From assembly GCA_949293335.1 (NCBI GenBank), contig CASFDA010000013.1, forward strand, positions 186,001-250,000: a stretch of 64,000 nucleotides of DNA. The letters are read 5' to 3'. The first letter of the stretch is position 1. Each line of letters starts with the position of its first letter. The notes beneath the pieces are model-generated. The model made no database searches. It was given only the letters and a program-made list of their open reading frames with translations, and was not told the origin of the DNA. Below, in pieces: positions 52,938 to 61,974 of this stretch. The DNA comes from an uncultured Spirochaetales bacterium (GTDB lineage Bacteria; Spirochaetota; Spirochaetia; Sphaerochaetales; Sphaerochaetaceae). A program made the position numbers and the translations under genes.

Positions 52938-54107
52938 ATGGCACCACTAATAAATTTAGTCTCTTGGGAGAATGCGCCTTCTAATTTGTATGCATATCGC
53001 TTTCCAGAGACCAATCTGACAACTTTCACACAGTTGATTGTTCATGAATCTCAGGAAGCTGTACTCTTTTCAAAGGGCCGGATGATTGGAAAATTTGGTC
53101 CTGGAAAATGGACGCTGAGTACAGAAAACCTTCCCATCCTGCATGAGCTTTTTGGAATTCCTTTCGGGAAGAAGAATCCATTTACAGCTGAAATCTGGTT
53201 CGTAAACAAGCGTATACCCCTGAACCTTGACTGGAAGATATCCAACATGACCGTCAGGGATCCTGAATTCAAGTTCGTTCCCTTGGTGGCAAGTGGCCGG
53301 TATGGCCTCAGGATTGACAATGCAGAACGTTTTCTGATCAATCTTGTTGGCAATCTCCCTGAATTCTATGCAAATGACATAACTGATCATTTCCAGGGGC
53401 TGATAGAACAGAATACAAAATCTGCAATCGTGTCTTACATCACAAATAATGGTGTCAGGATCACAGAACTGGCCTCTCGTCTCAATGAAATAGCCTCCTC
53501 GCTTGAGAATGTGATGGACCCTTTCTGGAATGAGTATGGCATGAAGATAGCCGGCTTCTATGTGACGAACATTGGAATCGATGGGGAGGATGAGAACGGC
53601 AAGAGACTGCTGGAGGCTATCGCTGCTGCAAGCCAGCAGAGTATCCAGGGGTACACATGGCAACAGGAACAGGCCATGGATGTCGCCAAGAAAGCTGTCT
53701 CCAATACAGGAGATATGGGAATTCTTGGAATGGCTATGCTTGCAGGAGGCTTTGGAGCATCGGGAAGTTTCCAGGACACCATAATGAAACCTGGTGATGG
53801 CAGGGAATCTTTTTCAGGAAATGAAACTTCGCAGAAACCAAGAAGAAGGACTACTGTATTCTGCTCCAACTGTGGAAAGAGCTATTCGACTGAAAATAAG
53901 TTCTGCCCCCATTGTGGAAATCCATATAGGCCATGCCCTGTCTGTGGCGCGGACAACAGCGAGAGGGCAAAAAGGTGTGTAAGTTGTGGAAGCGTGCTTC
54001 CGGATTACTCGAAAGAAGCCTCTTCTGGATTGTATTGCTCCAAGTGCGGCAAAGCACTGGAAGCAGGAACAAAGTTCTGTCCGGAGTGTGGAACAAAAGT
54101 AGAGTAG
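52938..54107 (+). CDS. SPFH-domain protein with three zinc ribbons
   Basis: 389 aa. Residues 1-230 form an SPFH/band-7-like domain of the YdjI/virion-core type (QLIVHESQEAVLFSKGRMIG, then FGPGKWTLSTENLP). A glycine-rich linker leads to three treble-clef zinc ribbons at the C terminus: CSNCG...CPHCG, CPVCG...CVSCG and CSKCG...CPECG. GGAGG lies upstream of the start. Bacillus YdjI-type proteins gather at the membrane with PspA-like partners under envelope stress. It heads a six-gene operon and may act as its scaffold. Confidence 0.85.
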   Translation: MAPLINLVSWENAPSNLYAYRFPETNLTTFTQLIVHESQEAVLFSKGRMIGKFGPGKWTLSTENLPILHELFGIPFGKKNPFTAEIWFVNKRIPLNLDWKISNMTVRDPEFKFVPLVASGRYGLRIDNAERFLINLVGNLPEFYANDITDHFQGLIEQNTKSAIVSYITNNGVRITELASRLNEIASSLENVMDPFWNEYGMKIAGFYVTNIGIDGEDENGKRLLEAIAAASQQSIQGYTWQQEQAMDVAKKAVSNTGDMGILGMAMLAGGFGASGSFQDTIMKPGDGRESFSGNETSQKPRRRTTVFCSNCGKSYSTENKFCPHCGNPYRPCPVCGADNSERAKRCVSCGSVLPDYSKEASSGLYCSKCGKALEAGTKFCPECGTKVE

Positions 54108-54115
54108 GTGGATAG

Positions 54116-54760
54116 ATGAAGAAAATAAAATATTTTCATGTATGGATGTTGCTGCTAGCTTTCTGCTATGCCGCAATATATTTCCTGATTTTTGGTTTTT
54201 CTCTCTCTTCTGTTCAAGTTTTTCATTTCGTCATGGGTCTTGTGATCATCTCTGTCAACTGGTTCTTCCTCTCGCTTCAAATCAACAGGGATAGCCTTGA
54301 CGAGAAGATCTCCATACTCGGCTTTTCTGTCTATGTTTCGTTATCTTATTCAATTGTCACGATACTCGGACTTGTATTGCTTTCGCTCCTGAATTGTTCC
54401 TTAAAAACACAGCTGATATTTGTCTTTGTCGTACATCTGCTTCTTGTTCTTGCCATCTTCATCTCCAGGATAACCACATCACATGTGCGTTCTGTAGGGA
54501 AGAGAGAATATGACTATGTCTCGCTTTCAAATGAGATAAGTGAGCTTTTGTCTCTTCTTGAAACAAAGACCAAGAGCGAAGAGGTAAGTTCTCTCAAAGA
54601 TGAATTCAGGTTCATTTCTCCTTCCTCAAAAGAAGAGGCAATAGAGATTGACAGGAGAATCAAGGCAGAACTGAAGGATCTTCTTTCAAGAGGAGGAAGT
54701 GGGGACTATTCGAAAATCAGATCTCTCATAGAAGAGAGGAAGGTAGCAGGAAGGTTTTGA
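54116..54760 (+). CDS. four-helix membrane protein of unknown function
   Basis: 214 aa, not recognised. Four hydrophobic segments (about residues 8-28, 33-54, 66-92, 97-118) are followed by a charged, helical C-terminal tail of about 95 residues with LSNEISELLSLLETKTKSEE. Nine bases separate it from the SPFH gene and its stop overlaps the next start. The tail probably faces the cytoplasm and may contact the other operon products. Confidence 0.7.
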   Translation: MKKIKYFHVWMLLLAFCYAAIYFLIFGFSLSSVQVFHFVMGLVIISVNWFFLSLQINRDSLDEKISILGFSVYVSLSYSIVTILGLVLLSLLNCSLKTQLIFVFVVHLLLVLAIFISRITTSHVRSVGKREYDYVSLSNEISELLSLLETKTKSEEVSSLKDEFRFISPSSKEEAIEIDRRIKAELKDLLSRGGSGDYSKIRSLIEERKVAGRF

Positions 54761-56679
54761 TGCAAGGAAGACTTTACCCTGAAAGCAGCAGTATTTATCA
54801 GGATGAGGCGAAGATTCTTTATGATTACTTCTCAAAAGCTGCGGACAAGATAATAGAGGAAGAGGACAAGGTAACGAGCGAGAAGCAAAAGCTCTCTGAT
54901 GAGCTTGAAAGTCAGAAGAAAGGCAAGAATAGTTTCATTATCAAATGGTTTTTCATAATTTTCCTCTCTCTGGCTATGATCATTTTGCTTCGGGTGGTGT
55001 TCGCAAACATGTCAGAGTTGTTGTCCTTTTTCTACATCTTTTTACCTGTTTCTATCATCTATATGATTTTCGGAGTTCGGGAAAAGGACAAAAGGATAGT
55101 TGAAAAAGAGAATGAATTAAAGGCCAAAGAGGAAGAATTTGACAAAATCCGGAGAGATTACTCTGTTGGAAAACTCGGTGTAAGCTACGTGCCTGTTGCC
55201 AGAAGTGTTCCTGTCGGAGACGAGAGCATAGTAGTGGATCTCAGCGGGAATGTGAAGAGTGAAGAGTTCAAGCTTCATGAGTTCGAGGATGAGGCTAAGT
55301 TTCATTCCGATACAGATAAGCTGAGAGCTGTCATGGCATCGGTCCCATATGTCGATTCCAGGAATGAAGATGAACAGATTGACACCTCTGGAGATTCCCT
55401 CTCGATGCAGGAAATACCCGCTTATGATTATCTTTCAAAGCTCCGGAACGGGATGAATGAGCTTGAAAAAGACCTTGAGAAGATCGAAGAGATTTCTGTA
55501 TCTCTTCCTCTCCTAACGCCAGAGTCTCCTGATATGGAATTCATCAGGACTTGTGGAACTACGAGTCCTGATGATTATCCTGTGATCAATGTATTTGATG
55601 AAGAGAAAATAGATAAGAGCATCAAAGTATTCGAGCATCTCTATCAGGAGAGGAAAGAGGACAAGATGACAGGAAGTGAGAAATCCCTCTCGTCTTTCAT
55701 AGATCTCATGGCCGATGGAATAGAGATGCTTTCAAAAGAGAAGATGTACTCATCTTCTGCCCTCCTTGAGTACAACGGCAATATCTTGTCAAATGTCCTA
55801 AAATCTCCGTACCGATGCTATAGTCCCCGTCTTGAAGAGGAGGAGCTTTCTTCCCTCAGGGAGATGAATTTCAACTTTGCAGATATGGCAGACAGTTTCT
55901 CTCCTTTCCATTTCAAAGAAAGCAGTACGATGAAATTCGATCTTTTTTCTGACACTTGGGTTGATGAGACAGGATGGCATACAGCATATCCCTTCCAGAT
56001 GGGAGAAATACAGGAAGAGATCTTCATGCCGATCGTGGATGCCCTGATGAAAGATAATGCATCAGAGAGGAGGAAGCTTTACGAAAAAGTTGAGAGCGAG
56101 AAGCTTTCTTATCTGAACAAATGGCAGACAGAGACTCAGGATTTTTATGGAAGGAACAGGGATACATCAGACACGCTGAAAGCGAATATACTTGAAAATC
56201 TGGCCAAATATAACTCTGCTTATTCGAACTGGAAGGGAATAAAGGACACGATCGAACGAATGGAGAAGCAGGAAGGATCAGATCTTGAGAGCGGCAAAGT
56301 CGAGCAGGCTGAAGGCACAGGTGCGGCGATTCTTGTATCCAAGGATGTGTTCAATAAGAAGTTCTCAGATCAGGAAGCAGATTTCGATGGCTATATGGAG
56401 CGCCTTGTCGAGGATATAGAGGAGAAGGCGAGTGAATTTGCACATGTGAAGTATTTTGAGGCATATCTCTATGCTGATGATGCTCATAAGAGTGCTGTTG
56501 CCCTCTCGGAAATCCCTGTTCTGATGAAGGACAATCCATCTCTTGCAAAGATATCTCCATATGTTGCCAAGTATGGAGACATGCCGCCACATCCCGATGT
56601 TTCCCAAGAGGCCATGTCTCTTCTTTCCTGCAATATGAAGAAGTCTCTGGAACAGAAAGAGGAAGGTGATAATGTCTGA
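54760..56679 (+). CDS. large coiled-coil membrane protein of unknown function
   Basis: 639 aa, not recognised. A charged helical N terminus (1-55) precedes two membrane helices (about 60-82 and 88-106), then a long Glu/Lys/Ser-rich region with coiled-coil stretches (EKENELKAKEEEFDKIRRDY; KLRNGMNELEKDLEKIEE). No enzymatic motif is visible. ATG 54760 overlaps the previous stop and has GGAAGG 5 bases ahead. The next gene begins 8 bases before its end. Confidence 0.7.
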   Translation: MQGRLYPESSSIYQDEAKILYDYFSKAADKIIEEEDKVTSEKQKLSDELESQKKGKNSFIIKWFFIIFLSLAMIILLRVVFANMSELLSFFYIFLPVSIIYMIFGVREKDKRIVEKENELKAKEEEFDKIRRDYSVGKLGVSYVPVARSVPVGDESIVVDLSGNVKSEEFKLHEFEDEAKFHSDTDKLRAVMASVPYVDSRNEDEQIDTSGDSLSMQEIPAYDYLSKLRNGMNELEKDLEKIEEISVSLPLLTPESPDMEFIRTCGTTSPDDYPVINVFDEEKIDKSIKVFEHLYQERKEDKMTGSEKSLSSFIDLMADGIEMLSKEKMYSSSALLEYNGNILSNVLKSPYRCYSPRLEEEELSSLREMNFNFADMADSFSPFHFKESSTMKFDLFSDTWVDETGWHTAYPFQMGEIQEEIFMPIVDALMKDNASERRKLYEKVESEKLSYLNKWQTETQDFYGRNRDTSDTLKANILENLAKYNSAYSNWKGIKDTIERMEKQEGSDLESGKVEQAEGTGAAILVSKDVFNKKFSDQEADFDGYMERLVEDIEEKASEFAHVKYFEAYLYADDAHKSAVALSEIPVLMKDNPSLAKISPYVAKYGDMPPHPDVSQEAMSLLSCNMKKSLEQKEEGDNV

Positions 56680-57595
56680 CGTTGATATTCGTGTCTCGAC
56701 AGAGCCTCTTGCCAGAGAGGTCGACAGGGTCACTTCCGGTATAGCCCGTGTCAGTCTGAATGTCGAAAGCTATCAGGATGAACTTGTCAATGCTGAGAAT
56801 GAGGCCAGTGAGAAGATAAGCAACAAGATAACGCATGGGTTCTTCATGCTCACCCGTAATGAGCTTTCACAGAGAATGGTTGCATATGAAAACGAGGCGA
56901 TGAACAGTATGGTGATCGTTACTCGTTTCATGAAGGATCTTGCTGAAATCAGGAACAGGATGGAGAAAGACTACAATCAGATTTCAGCGCGCTATATCCG
57001 AATATTTTCCCGCCTTGAAAAGGGATTGGACAAATCGATACATGAACTGGACAAGGCTCTGATGAAAGTTATGGATGAGGGGTTTGACAAGATAGATGAG
57101 CGGATGCTCTTGTCCCTTTCAAAGAGCGTCAGTTATCCGTGTGATGTGATTCCATCGTCAAATGTCCTTCTTCTTTCCTATTACAGGAGAAAAGCGATAT
57201 CCATTCTCTCACAGCTCGATAACCACATAAAGGAGATGAAGAAACTTGATGAGATGCTCTCTTCTGTCCTTTCGTCAGATTTCCAATTCAGCAAAGGAAA
57301 ATACATATTCCTTCCTGTGGTCATCACTGCCTCTTCTTCCTTCTCTGGTGGAGAAGATATCGTATCCATCTCTCTCCCTGTCTTTCCTTCATCCATAGGG
57401 AAAAGCGCAAATGAGATAAAAAGCGATGTGCTTGACGATTTTCTTGCAGAAGAGGATTGGGTAGCTCTGTCGTCAGTGGAAAAGAATATATTAAGGAATG
57501 AGTTCATTTCACAAATTGAGGATCAGGACGAGAGAAAGAAGGAAATAATGCTTCGTCTCTTCGATTCTTCTCCTCTGCTTCGTAACGGAGGCTGA
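56672..57595 (+). CDS. unknown helical protein, paralogue A
   Basis: 307 aa. Unknown family, soluble, largely helical to residue 200, then a beta-rich segment. RNRMEKDYNQISARYIRIF and the region to 230 align with the next gene (KKRMESDYNIIKRRYISIF), so the two arose by duplication. The spacing of helices recalls WXG100/TerD-less stress-cluster proteins only vaguely; I assign no function. ATG 56672 follows GGAAGG and overlaps the preceding gene. Confidence 0.7.
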   Translation: MSDVDIRVSTEPLAREVDRVTSGIARVSLNVESYQDELVNAENEASEKISNKITHGFFMLTRNELSQRMVAYENEAMNSMVIVTRFMKDLAEIRNRMEKDYNQISARYIRIFSRLEKGLDKSIHELDKALMKVMDEGFDKIDERMLLSLSKSVSYPCDVIPSSNVLLLSYYRRKAISILSQLDNHIKEMKKLDEMLSSVLSSDFQFSKGKYIFLPVVITASSSFSGGEDIVSISLPVFPSSIGKSANEIKSDVLDDFLAEEDWVALSSVEKNILRNEFISQIEDQDERKKEIMLRLFDSSPLLRNGG

Positions 57596-57596
57596 T

Positions 57597-58616
57597 GTGT
57601 CATATACAGAGACTGTTTACGAGACAATTCATGGATCAGTTTATGCAGATTATCCTGCAAGCGAGCACGGTGGATCTATGCTTGTCAGCTATTCGGAACA
57701 AATTTCCATAAGCGTTACAGTAGAGGACGAGGATTTTTCAGACAGCGTCACAAGATGTACCGGGCAGATAGGTGTCCTGGATGGAGCGCTAAGGCTCTCT
57801 GCAGAAAAACAGAAGGAAGCAAAGAAGCAGTTTGCAGAAAAAATCTCTGATTCGATGATCTCCGGCTTCATGGGCTATATGGTGAATACTTTTTCTGAGG
57901 AGATGACGAAATTCGCAAACGAATGCAATGCAATCGTTCCGTCTATCACCACATATATGGCACAGCTTGAGTCTATGAAGAAAAGGATGGAAAGCGATTA
58001 CAATATCATCAAGAGAAGATATATTTCGATCTTCAAGGAACTTGATGAGGAGCTGGAGAGGAACATGATGAGGATGTATGCTCCTTGTTTTGCTCTTGTG
58101 GAAGGCTTTCTTGAAAAGATGACAGATGACCTTCTTGTCGGGAACATTGCAAATACATTCTCCTATTCCTCTTCGATTGCGCATTCCGATCTTGCGCTTC
58201 GCATTGCGATTCTGAAAAAGAGTGCTTCTGAGCTTATAAAGAGGGTAGAGGATCACCTCCTCCTGAATAAAAAGCTCGACAGCTATATCGCAAAATATGT
58301 TCATGAAGTTTCCCATGATGAGACTTGGTATTACCCTGTATTCTCACTTGAGACAGAAGATCTTGGAGAGGAGAAAACGGTTCTCTCGATTCATGTTCCA
58401 TCCATCCTTTCTGATGATAAGAGGAACGAGATACTTCTTGCTGTTGGGAAAGAGATAGAGAACAGGAATGCGGCACTGTTCCAGATGGAGAAAGAAAAGC
58501 TCCAGAACGAGTTTCTCCTTCTCCTTGAAAAAGAAAAGGATGAAAGGAAGAGGAAGAACATCCTCAGGCTTTGGAATAATTTCAAGAATCAGAAAGCAGG
58601 AGAAGAGAATGAGTAA
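57597..58616 (+). CDS. unknown helical protein, paralogue B
   Basis: 339 aa, a diverged copy of the preceding protein, with an extra N-terminal 40 residues and a charged C-terminal helix (EKEKLQNEFLLLLEKEKDER). Starts at GTG 57597, five bases after GGAGG; the ATG at 57595 is out of frame. The stop overlaps the next start. Keeping two paralogues side by side suggests a heteromeric pair. Confidence 0.7.
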   Translation: MSYTETVYETIHGSVYADYPASEHGGSMLVSYSEQISISVTVEDEDFSDSVTRCTGQIGVLDGALRLSAEKQKEAKKQFAEKISDSMISGFMGYMVNTFSEEMTKFANECNAIVPSITTYMAQLESMKKRMESDYNIIKRRYISIFKELDEELERNMMRMYAPCFALVEGFLEKMTDDLLVGNIANTFSYSSSIAHSDLALRIAILKKSASELIKRVEDHLLLNKKLDSYIAKYVHEVSHDETWYYPVFSLETEDLGEEKTVLSIHVPSILSDDKRNEILLAVGKEIENRNAALFQMEKEKLQNEFLLLLEKEKDERKRKNILRLWNNFKNQKAGEENE

Positions 58617-59604
58617 GATAGAGAATGTATCTGAACTTAGACTTGATAATACAGACCTAATACTCAAGGATAACAGAGTGAATTCCGAAATACTTCCCAG
58701 AAAATCATCTGAGCTTGATCGTTCTGTGATTATAGAAGGGAATGTCGAGATAAATGGTGCTGTGTATGGAAAGCGAATAATCGTTCATACCGGTCCTGTT
58801 GAGTTCAAGCGTGCGGCTTTCGCTTCCGATGAGTTTTTGGTCGAGCCGACAAGCAAGGGAGAGCTGGTGTTCCATGAGCAGGTTGGGTCATCTTCTGTCG
58901 TTTCCGCAACCCCTCTTTCCTCAAAGGTTATCTTTGCCTCAGATATAAACAGCAAGCGAGTCAATCTGAGAAATGCTTTTGTTGGTGGCTCCATATATGC
59001 AGACGAGATAATACTTGACAATTGTGTTGTAATTGGTGGTGTATTTGCATCGAAGAAGATAACGATGAATTCCTCAGTTGTCGGAACTTTCAACAGTCAG
59101 GCTGTCGAACTTGATGGAATTTGTTATCTGATTTATCCATCTGCATTCAGCGTGGAACCTCTTGCGAGCACAAAGAGTGCAAAACTTTATAACATCACAC
59201 TCTGTGATCTTATGGATGCATTCAAGGGAAATAAACAGAAGGAAGGCACCGGCAAGATCGATATGGATATCGATAAGATGCCACAGAGGGTCAACCTGAA
59301 AGATGAGGATGGTACGATACTTTTGGTCCATTCGTATTCTGTCGCAGCAAAAGTGCTTTCTTTCGACATCGAGGATTTCAAGAAACTCAACAATCATTTC
59401 CTCATCAATGCAGCTTCTCTTTCCGGAAAGCTTTTGAAGGATTATGAGGTAGAGGCAGATGACGGGAAGAAGAGAAATTTGGACCTTGATGAGATTTCTT
59501 CTTTCTTCTTCTCCATCCTTTCTGGAGATCTCGTCATTCCTGATGTCAAGGGAAGCATCAACTTCGAAGAACTGAAGGAAAGAATGAAGGATTCGAATAC
59601 GTGA
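58609..59604 (+). CDS. bactofilin-like beta-helix protein
   Basis: 331 aa. Residues 35-175 show short alternating strands with turn residues (VIIEGNVEINGAVYGKRIIV; GGSIYADEIILDNCVVIGG, then VFASKKITMNSSVVG). This is the pattern of a right-handed beta-helix as in bactofilins/polymer-forming proteins. The C-terminal half is mixed alpha/beta of unknown type. It overlaps the preceding gene by 8 bases with AGGAG upstream. A polymer at the membrane would fit with the SPFH protein heading the operon; inference. Confidence 0.6.
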   Translation: MSKIENVSELRLDNTDLILKDNRVNSEILPRKSSELDRSVIIEGNVEINGAVYGKRIIVHTGPVEFKRAAFASDEFLVEPTSKGELVFHEQVGSSSVVSATPLSSKVIFASDINSKRVNLRNAFVGGSIYADEIILDNCVVIGGVFASKKITMNSSVVGTFNSQAVELDGICYLIYPSAFSVEPLASTKSAKLYNITLCDLMDAFKGNKQKEGTGKIDMDIDKMPQRVNLKDEDGTILLVHSYSVAAKVLSFDIEDFKKLNNHFLINAASLSGKLLKDYEVEADDGKKRNLDLDEISSFFFSILSGDLVIPDVKGSINFEELKERMKDSNT

Positions 59605-59743
59605 TTACGAGACTGATGATGAAATGATAACAAAAGAAAGCCATTCAGTACTTGTAGCTCTTCCTGTTTCTGTGGCCTAATGCCTCTCTGGACCTTCTTA
59701 ATGATATTCGTCTTCCCAAGCGAATTTATGATGGCAACTGTAG

Positions 59744-60487
59744 ATGAAATGGAATTCGTTGTTGTATGACAGCAAACATGATTTTGTTGCTGAATACGGA
59801 AAAGGTTTACTGGAGTTTGTTCCCGAGAACAAAGGACAGACAATATTGGATTTGGGGTGTGGTACAGGCAAACTTACAGCCAAATTGGTTGCTTTATGCA
59901 ATAAAGTCATTGGTGTTGACAGTTCTCAAAGTATGATTGGCAGAGCCAAAGAACAATTTGCCGACATTGAGTTCTTTGTGTGTGACGCACTTGCTTTGCC
60001 TTTTGAAAATGAGTTTGATGTTGTTTTCTCGAATGCAGTTTTCCATTGGATAGACGATCATGATTTGCTGCTAAAGAATATACACAAGGTTTTGAAGCCG
60101 CAAGGAATTTTGGTGTGTGAGTTTGGTGCCCATGGCAATATCTTAACTATAGAGAATGCCTTTTCAAGTGCATGCAGGGAATCAGGATATAATTACAGAC
60201 CGAAGTTCAATTTTCCTACGGCAGGTAATTTTGGGGAATTACTTGAGAAAAACGGATTTACGCTTGATCTGATATATGATTTCGACAGGCCGACACCATT
60301 AAAAGATGGGGAAAATGGTTTGTCTGACTGGATGAAGCAGTTCTTTTCTTCGGAATTGGAAGTAATGCCAGAAGTGGTTGAGAATACAGTTGTGAAGAAA
60401 GTGGAAGAATTGACTAGAGAGACTCTCTGGAATGGTACAGAATGGGTTGCTGATTATCGAAGACTAAGAGCAATTGCGCATATTTGA
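59744..60487 (+). CDS. SAM-dependent methyltransferase
   Basis: Class I methyltransferase of 247 aa. ILDLGCGTGKLTAKL is the SAM-binding motif I, VIGVDSSQSMI motif post-I and DVVFSNAVFHWIDD motif II, resembling trans-aconitate/biotin-pathway-type small-molecule methyltransferases. The ribosome site is weak and the gene stands alone between unrelated operons, with a more AT-rich sequence than its neighbours, so it may have been acquired. Confidence 0.85.
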   Translation: MKWNSLLYDSKHDFVAEYGKGLLEFVPENKGQTILDLGCGTGKLTAKLVALCNKVIGVDSSQSMIGRAKEQFADIEFFVCDALALPFENEFDVVFSNAVFHWIDDHDLLLKNIHKVLKPQGILVCEFGAHGNILTIENAFSSACRESGYNYRPKFNFPTAGNFGELLEKNGFTLDLIYDFDRPTPLKDGENGLSDWMKQFFSSELEVMPEVVENTVVKKVEELTRETLWNGTEWVADYRRLRAIAHI

Positions 60488-60714
60488 GGGTCATACAATC
60501 TTCATCCTGTGATGTTTTCATAATATTTCATGCTACATCCTGCATAGAAAAAGTGAAACAGTTTCATCTGCAAAGTACTGAATTTCTATTTTCTTTTGAC
60601 GGGGATTGCTGATGATTGCATCCTCTCCGTCTCTGCGATAAACTGATTCTTGGAGTTGGAAATCAAAATATGGAATCAAGCGTTAAAAGGCTCTTTTTCC
60701 CACTGGAGTAGGGA

Positions 60715-60915
60715 ATGGAAGGGTTATCAGAAAGGGGCGGAAGGAGATCAGGTGCAGGCAGGCCAAAAGGAATAAAGGTGCCATACTCAGCCTTGTCTCT
60801 GCCAAAAGAAGATATTGAGGCATTGAGGAAACTTGCCCACAGGAACAGGTGGACGCTGAGTTTTCTTATCAGGAAACTCATTGAGAGTTACACGAAGGGT
60901 GAAGAAGTAAATTGA
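60715..60915 (+). CDS. small ribbon-helix-helix-like protein
   Basis: 66 aa. An N-terminal basic stretch GGRRSGAGRPKGIK is followed by PYSALSLPKEDIEALRKLA, then NRWTLSFLIRKLIESY: a strand and two helices, the layout of a CopG/Arc-type DNA-binding protein. TGGAG lies 9 bases ahead of the ATG. No toxin partner is adjacent. Often seen on mobile elements. Confidence 0.6.
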   Translation: MEGLSERGGRRSGAGRPKGIKVPYSALSLPKEDIEALRKLAHRNRWTLSFLIRKLIESYTKGEEVN

Positions 60916-60958
60916 ATGTAATGAATTTGAAAAAGATTGCGTAATTCATTCAATTTTA

Positions 60959-60988
60959 TTGACTATTGCATCTTTCTTCGTCTATCGT
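60959..60988 (+). promoter_or_regulatory. possible his operon promoter
   Basis: TTGACT (60959-60964) and TATCGT (60983-60988), spacing 18. If used, transcription would begin almost at the leader peptide ATG; an upstream promoter is equally possible. Confidence 0.35.
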
Positions 60989-60994
60989 CAGTGT

Positions 60995-61033
60995 ATGGAA
61001 AGAACAAGAAGACATCATCATTCGCTTTCTTAG
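60995..61033 (+). CDS. hisL: his operon leader peptide
   Basis: A 12-codon frame reads MERTRRHHHSLS and stops at TAG. The three consecutive His codons (CAT at 61013-61021) lie directly upstream of an attenuator and the hisG gene, exactly the set-up of a histidine leader. No clear ribosome site is visible ahead of the ATG, so it may be read from a leaderless message. Its identity rests on codon content and position. Confidence 0.75.
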   Translation: MERTRRHHHSLS

Positions 61034-61094
61034 ATCATGATAGCCATGATGGGTTTTCTATTGATTAATGACCTCCCATGGCGGAGGTCTTTTT
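61034..61094 (+). promoter_or_regulatory. his operon attenuator
   Basis: Three mutually exclusive pairings can be drawn. Pause stem: ATCATG (61034-61039) with CATGAT (61045-61050). Antiterminator: CCATGATGGG (61044-61053) with CCTCCCATGG (61072-61081). Terminator: GACCTCC (61070-61076) with GGAGGTC (61083-61089) followed by T-rich sequence to 61094. A ribosome stalled at the His codons would cover the first arm and favour the antiterminator. Confidence 0.75.
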
Positions 61095-61111
61095 ATTTTC
61101 AGGGAGAATAT

Positions 61112-61972
61112 ATGGACGAACGACTTTCTATAGCGGTACAGAAAAGCGGAAGACTTTCAGAAAAGAGTCTGGAACTTATAAGATCCTGCGGAATTGACTT
61201 CTATGCGGATTCTCGAGTGCTCAAGGCTTCTGCCTCTGGTTTTCCCCTCGATTTCCTCTTCGTACGTGATGACGATATTCCGAAGTATGTATCAGAAGGC
61301 ATAGCAGACATAGGGATAGTCGGAAGAAATGAGTACGATGAAAGGGGGATTGAACTAGATATCGTGAGGGATTTGAAGTTCGCTTCATGCCGCCTTAGCG
61401 TCGCCGTCCCAAAAGGTTTTGAGTACAAAGGCCTTTCTTCTCTTGAAGGAAAGAAGATTGCAACATCTTATCCGAATATCATGAAGAAGATATTTTCTTC
61501 CAGAGGGGTAAATGCGGAGCCTGTAGTGGTATCCGGTTCTGTCGAAGTGACAGTGGACATTGGTATAGCGGACGCGATACTCGATATCGTGTCTACAGGC
61601 ACCACACTGAAGATGAACGGGCTTGAGGAAGTAGAGACGATATATCGGTCTTCTGCGATCCTTGTGGCGACAAAGGACATGAAGAGTGAAAAGAAAGATC
61701 TGCTTTTTCACCTTCTGGAGAGAATTGATGCCGTAATGCTCGCAAGGCATAAAAAATATGTTCTCTTCAATCTTCCAAAGCCAAGGCTGGAGGATGCAGC
61801 GGCCATAATCGGTGGCATGAAGAGCCCTACAGTGACACCTCTGCTGGACAAGGACTGGGTATCTGTCCAGACAGTAGTTTCCGAAGAGAGGTTCTGGGCC
61901 GTATTCGAGAATTTGAAGGCGATCGGCGCAGAAGGAATTCTTGTAATGGATATCGAGAAGATGACGGAGTGA
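61112..61972 (+). CDS. hisG: ATP phosphoribosyltransferase, long form
   Basis: First committed step of histidine synthesis, 286 aa, including the C-terminal ACT-like regulatory domain of the long, self-sufficient form. ERLSIAVQKSGRLSEKSLEL, then VRDDDIPKYVSEGIADIGIVG and DIVSTGTTLKMNGL are typical. GGGAG precedes ATG 61112 by 6 bases; a frame open further upstream crosses the attenuator and is not used. Confidence 0.95.
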   Translation: MDERLSIAVQKSGRLSEKSLELIRSCGIDFYADSRVLKASASGFPLDFLFVRDDDIPKYVSEGIADIGIVGRNEYDERGIELDIVRDLKFASCRLSVAVPKGFEYKGLSSLEGKKIATSYPNIMKKIFSSRGVNAEPVVVSGSVEVTVDIGIADAILDIVSTGTTLKMNGLEEVETIYRSSAILVATKDMKSEKKDLLFHLLERIDAVMLARHKKYVLFNLPKPRLEDAAAIIGGMKSPTVTPLLDKDWVSVQTVVSEERFWAVFENLKAIGAEGILVMDIEKMTE

Positions 61973-61974
61973 AG

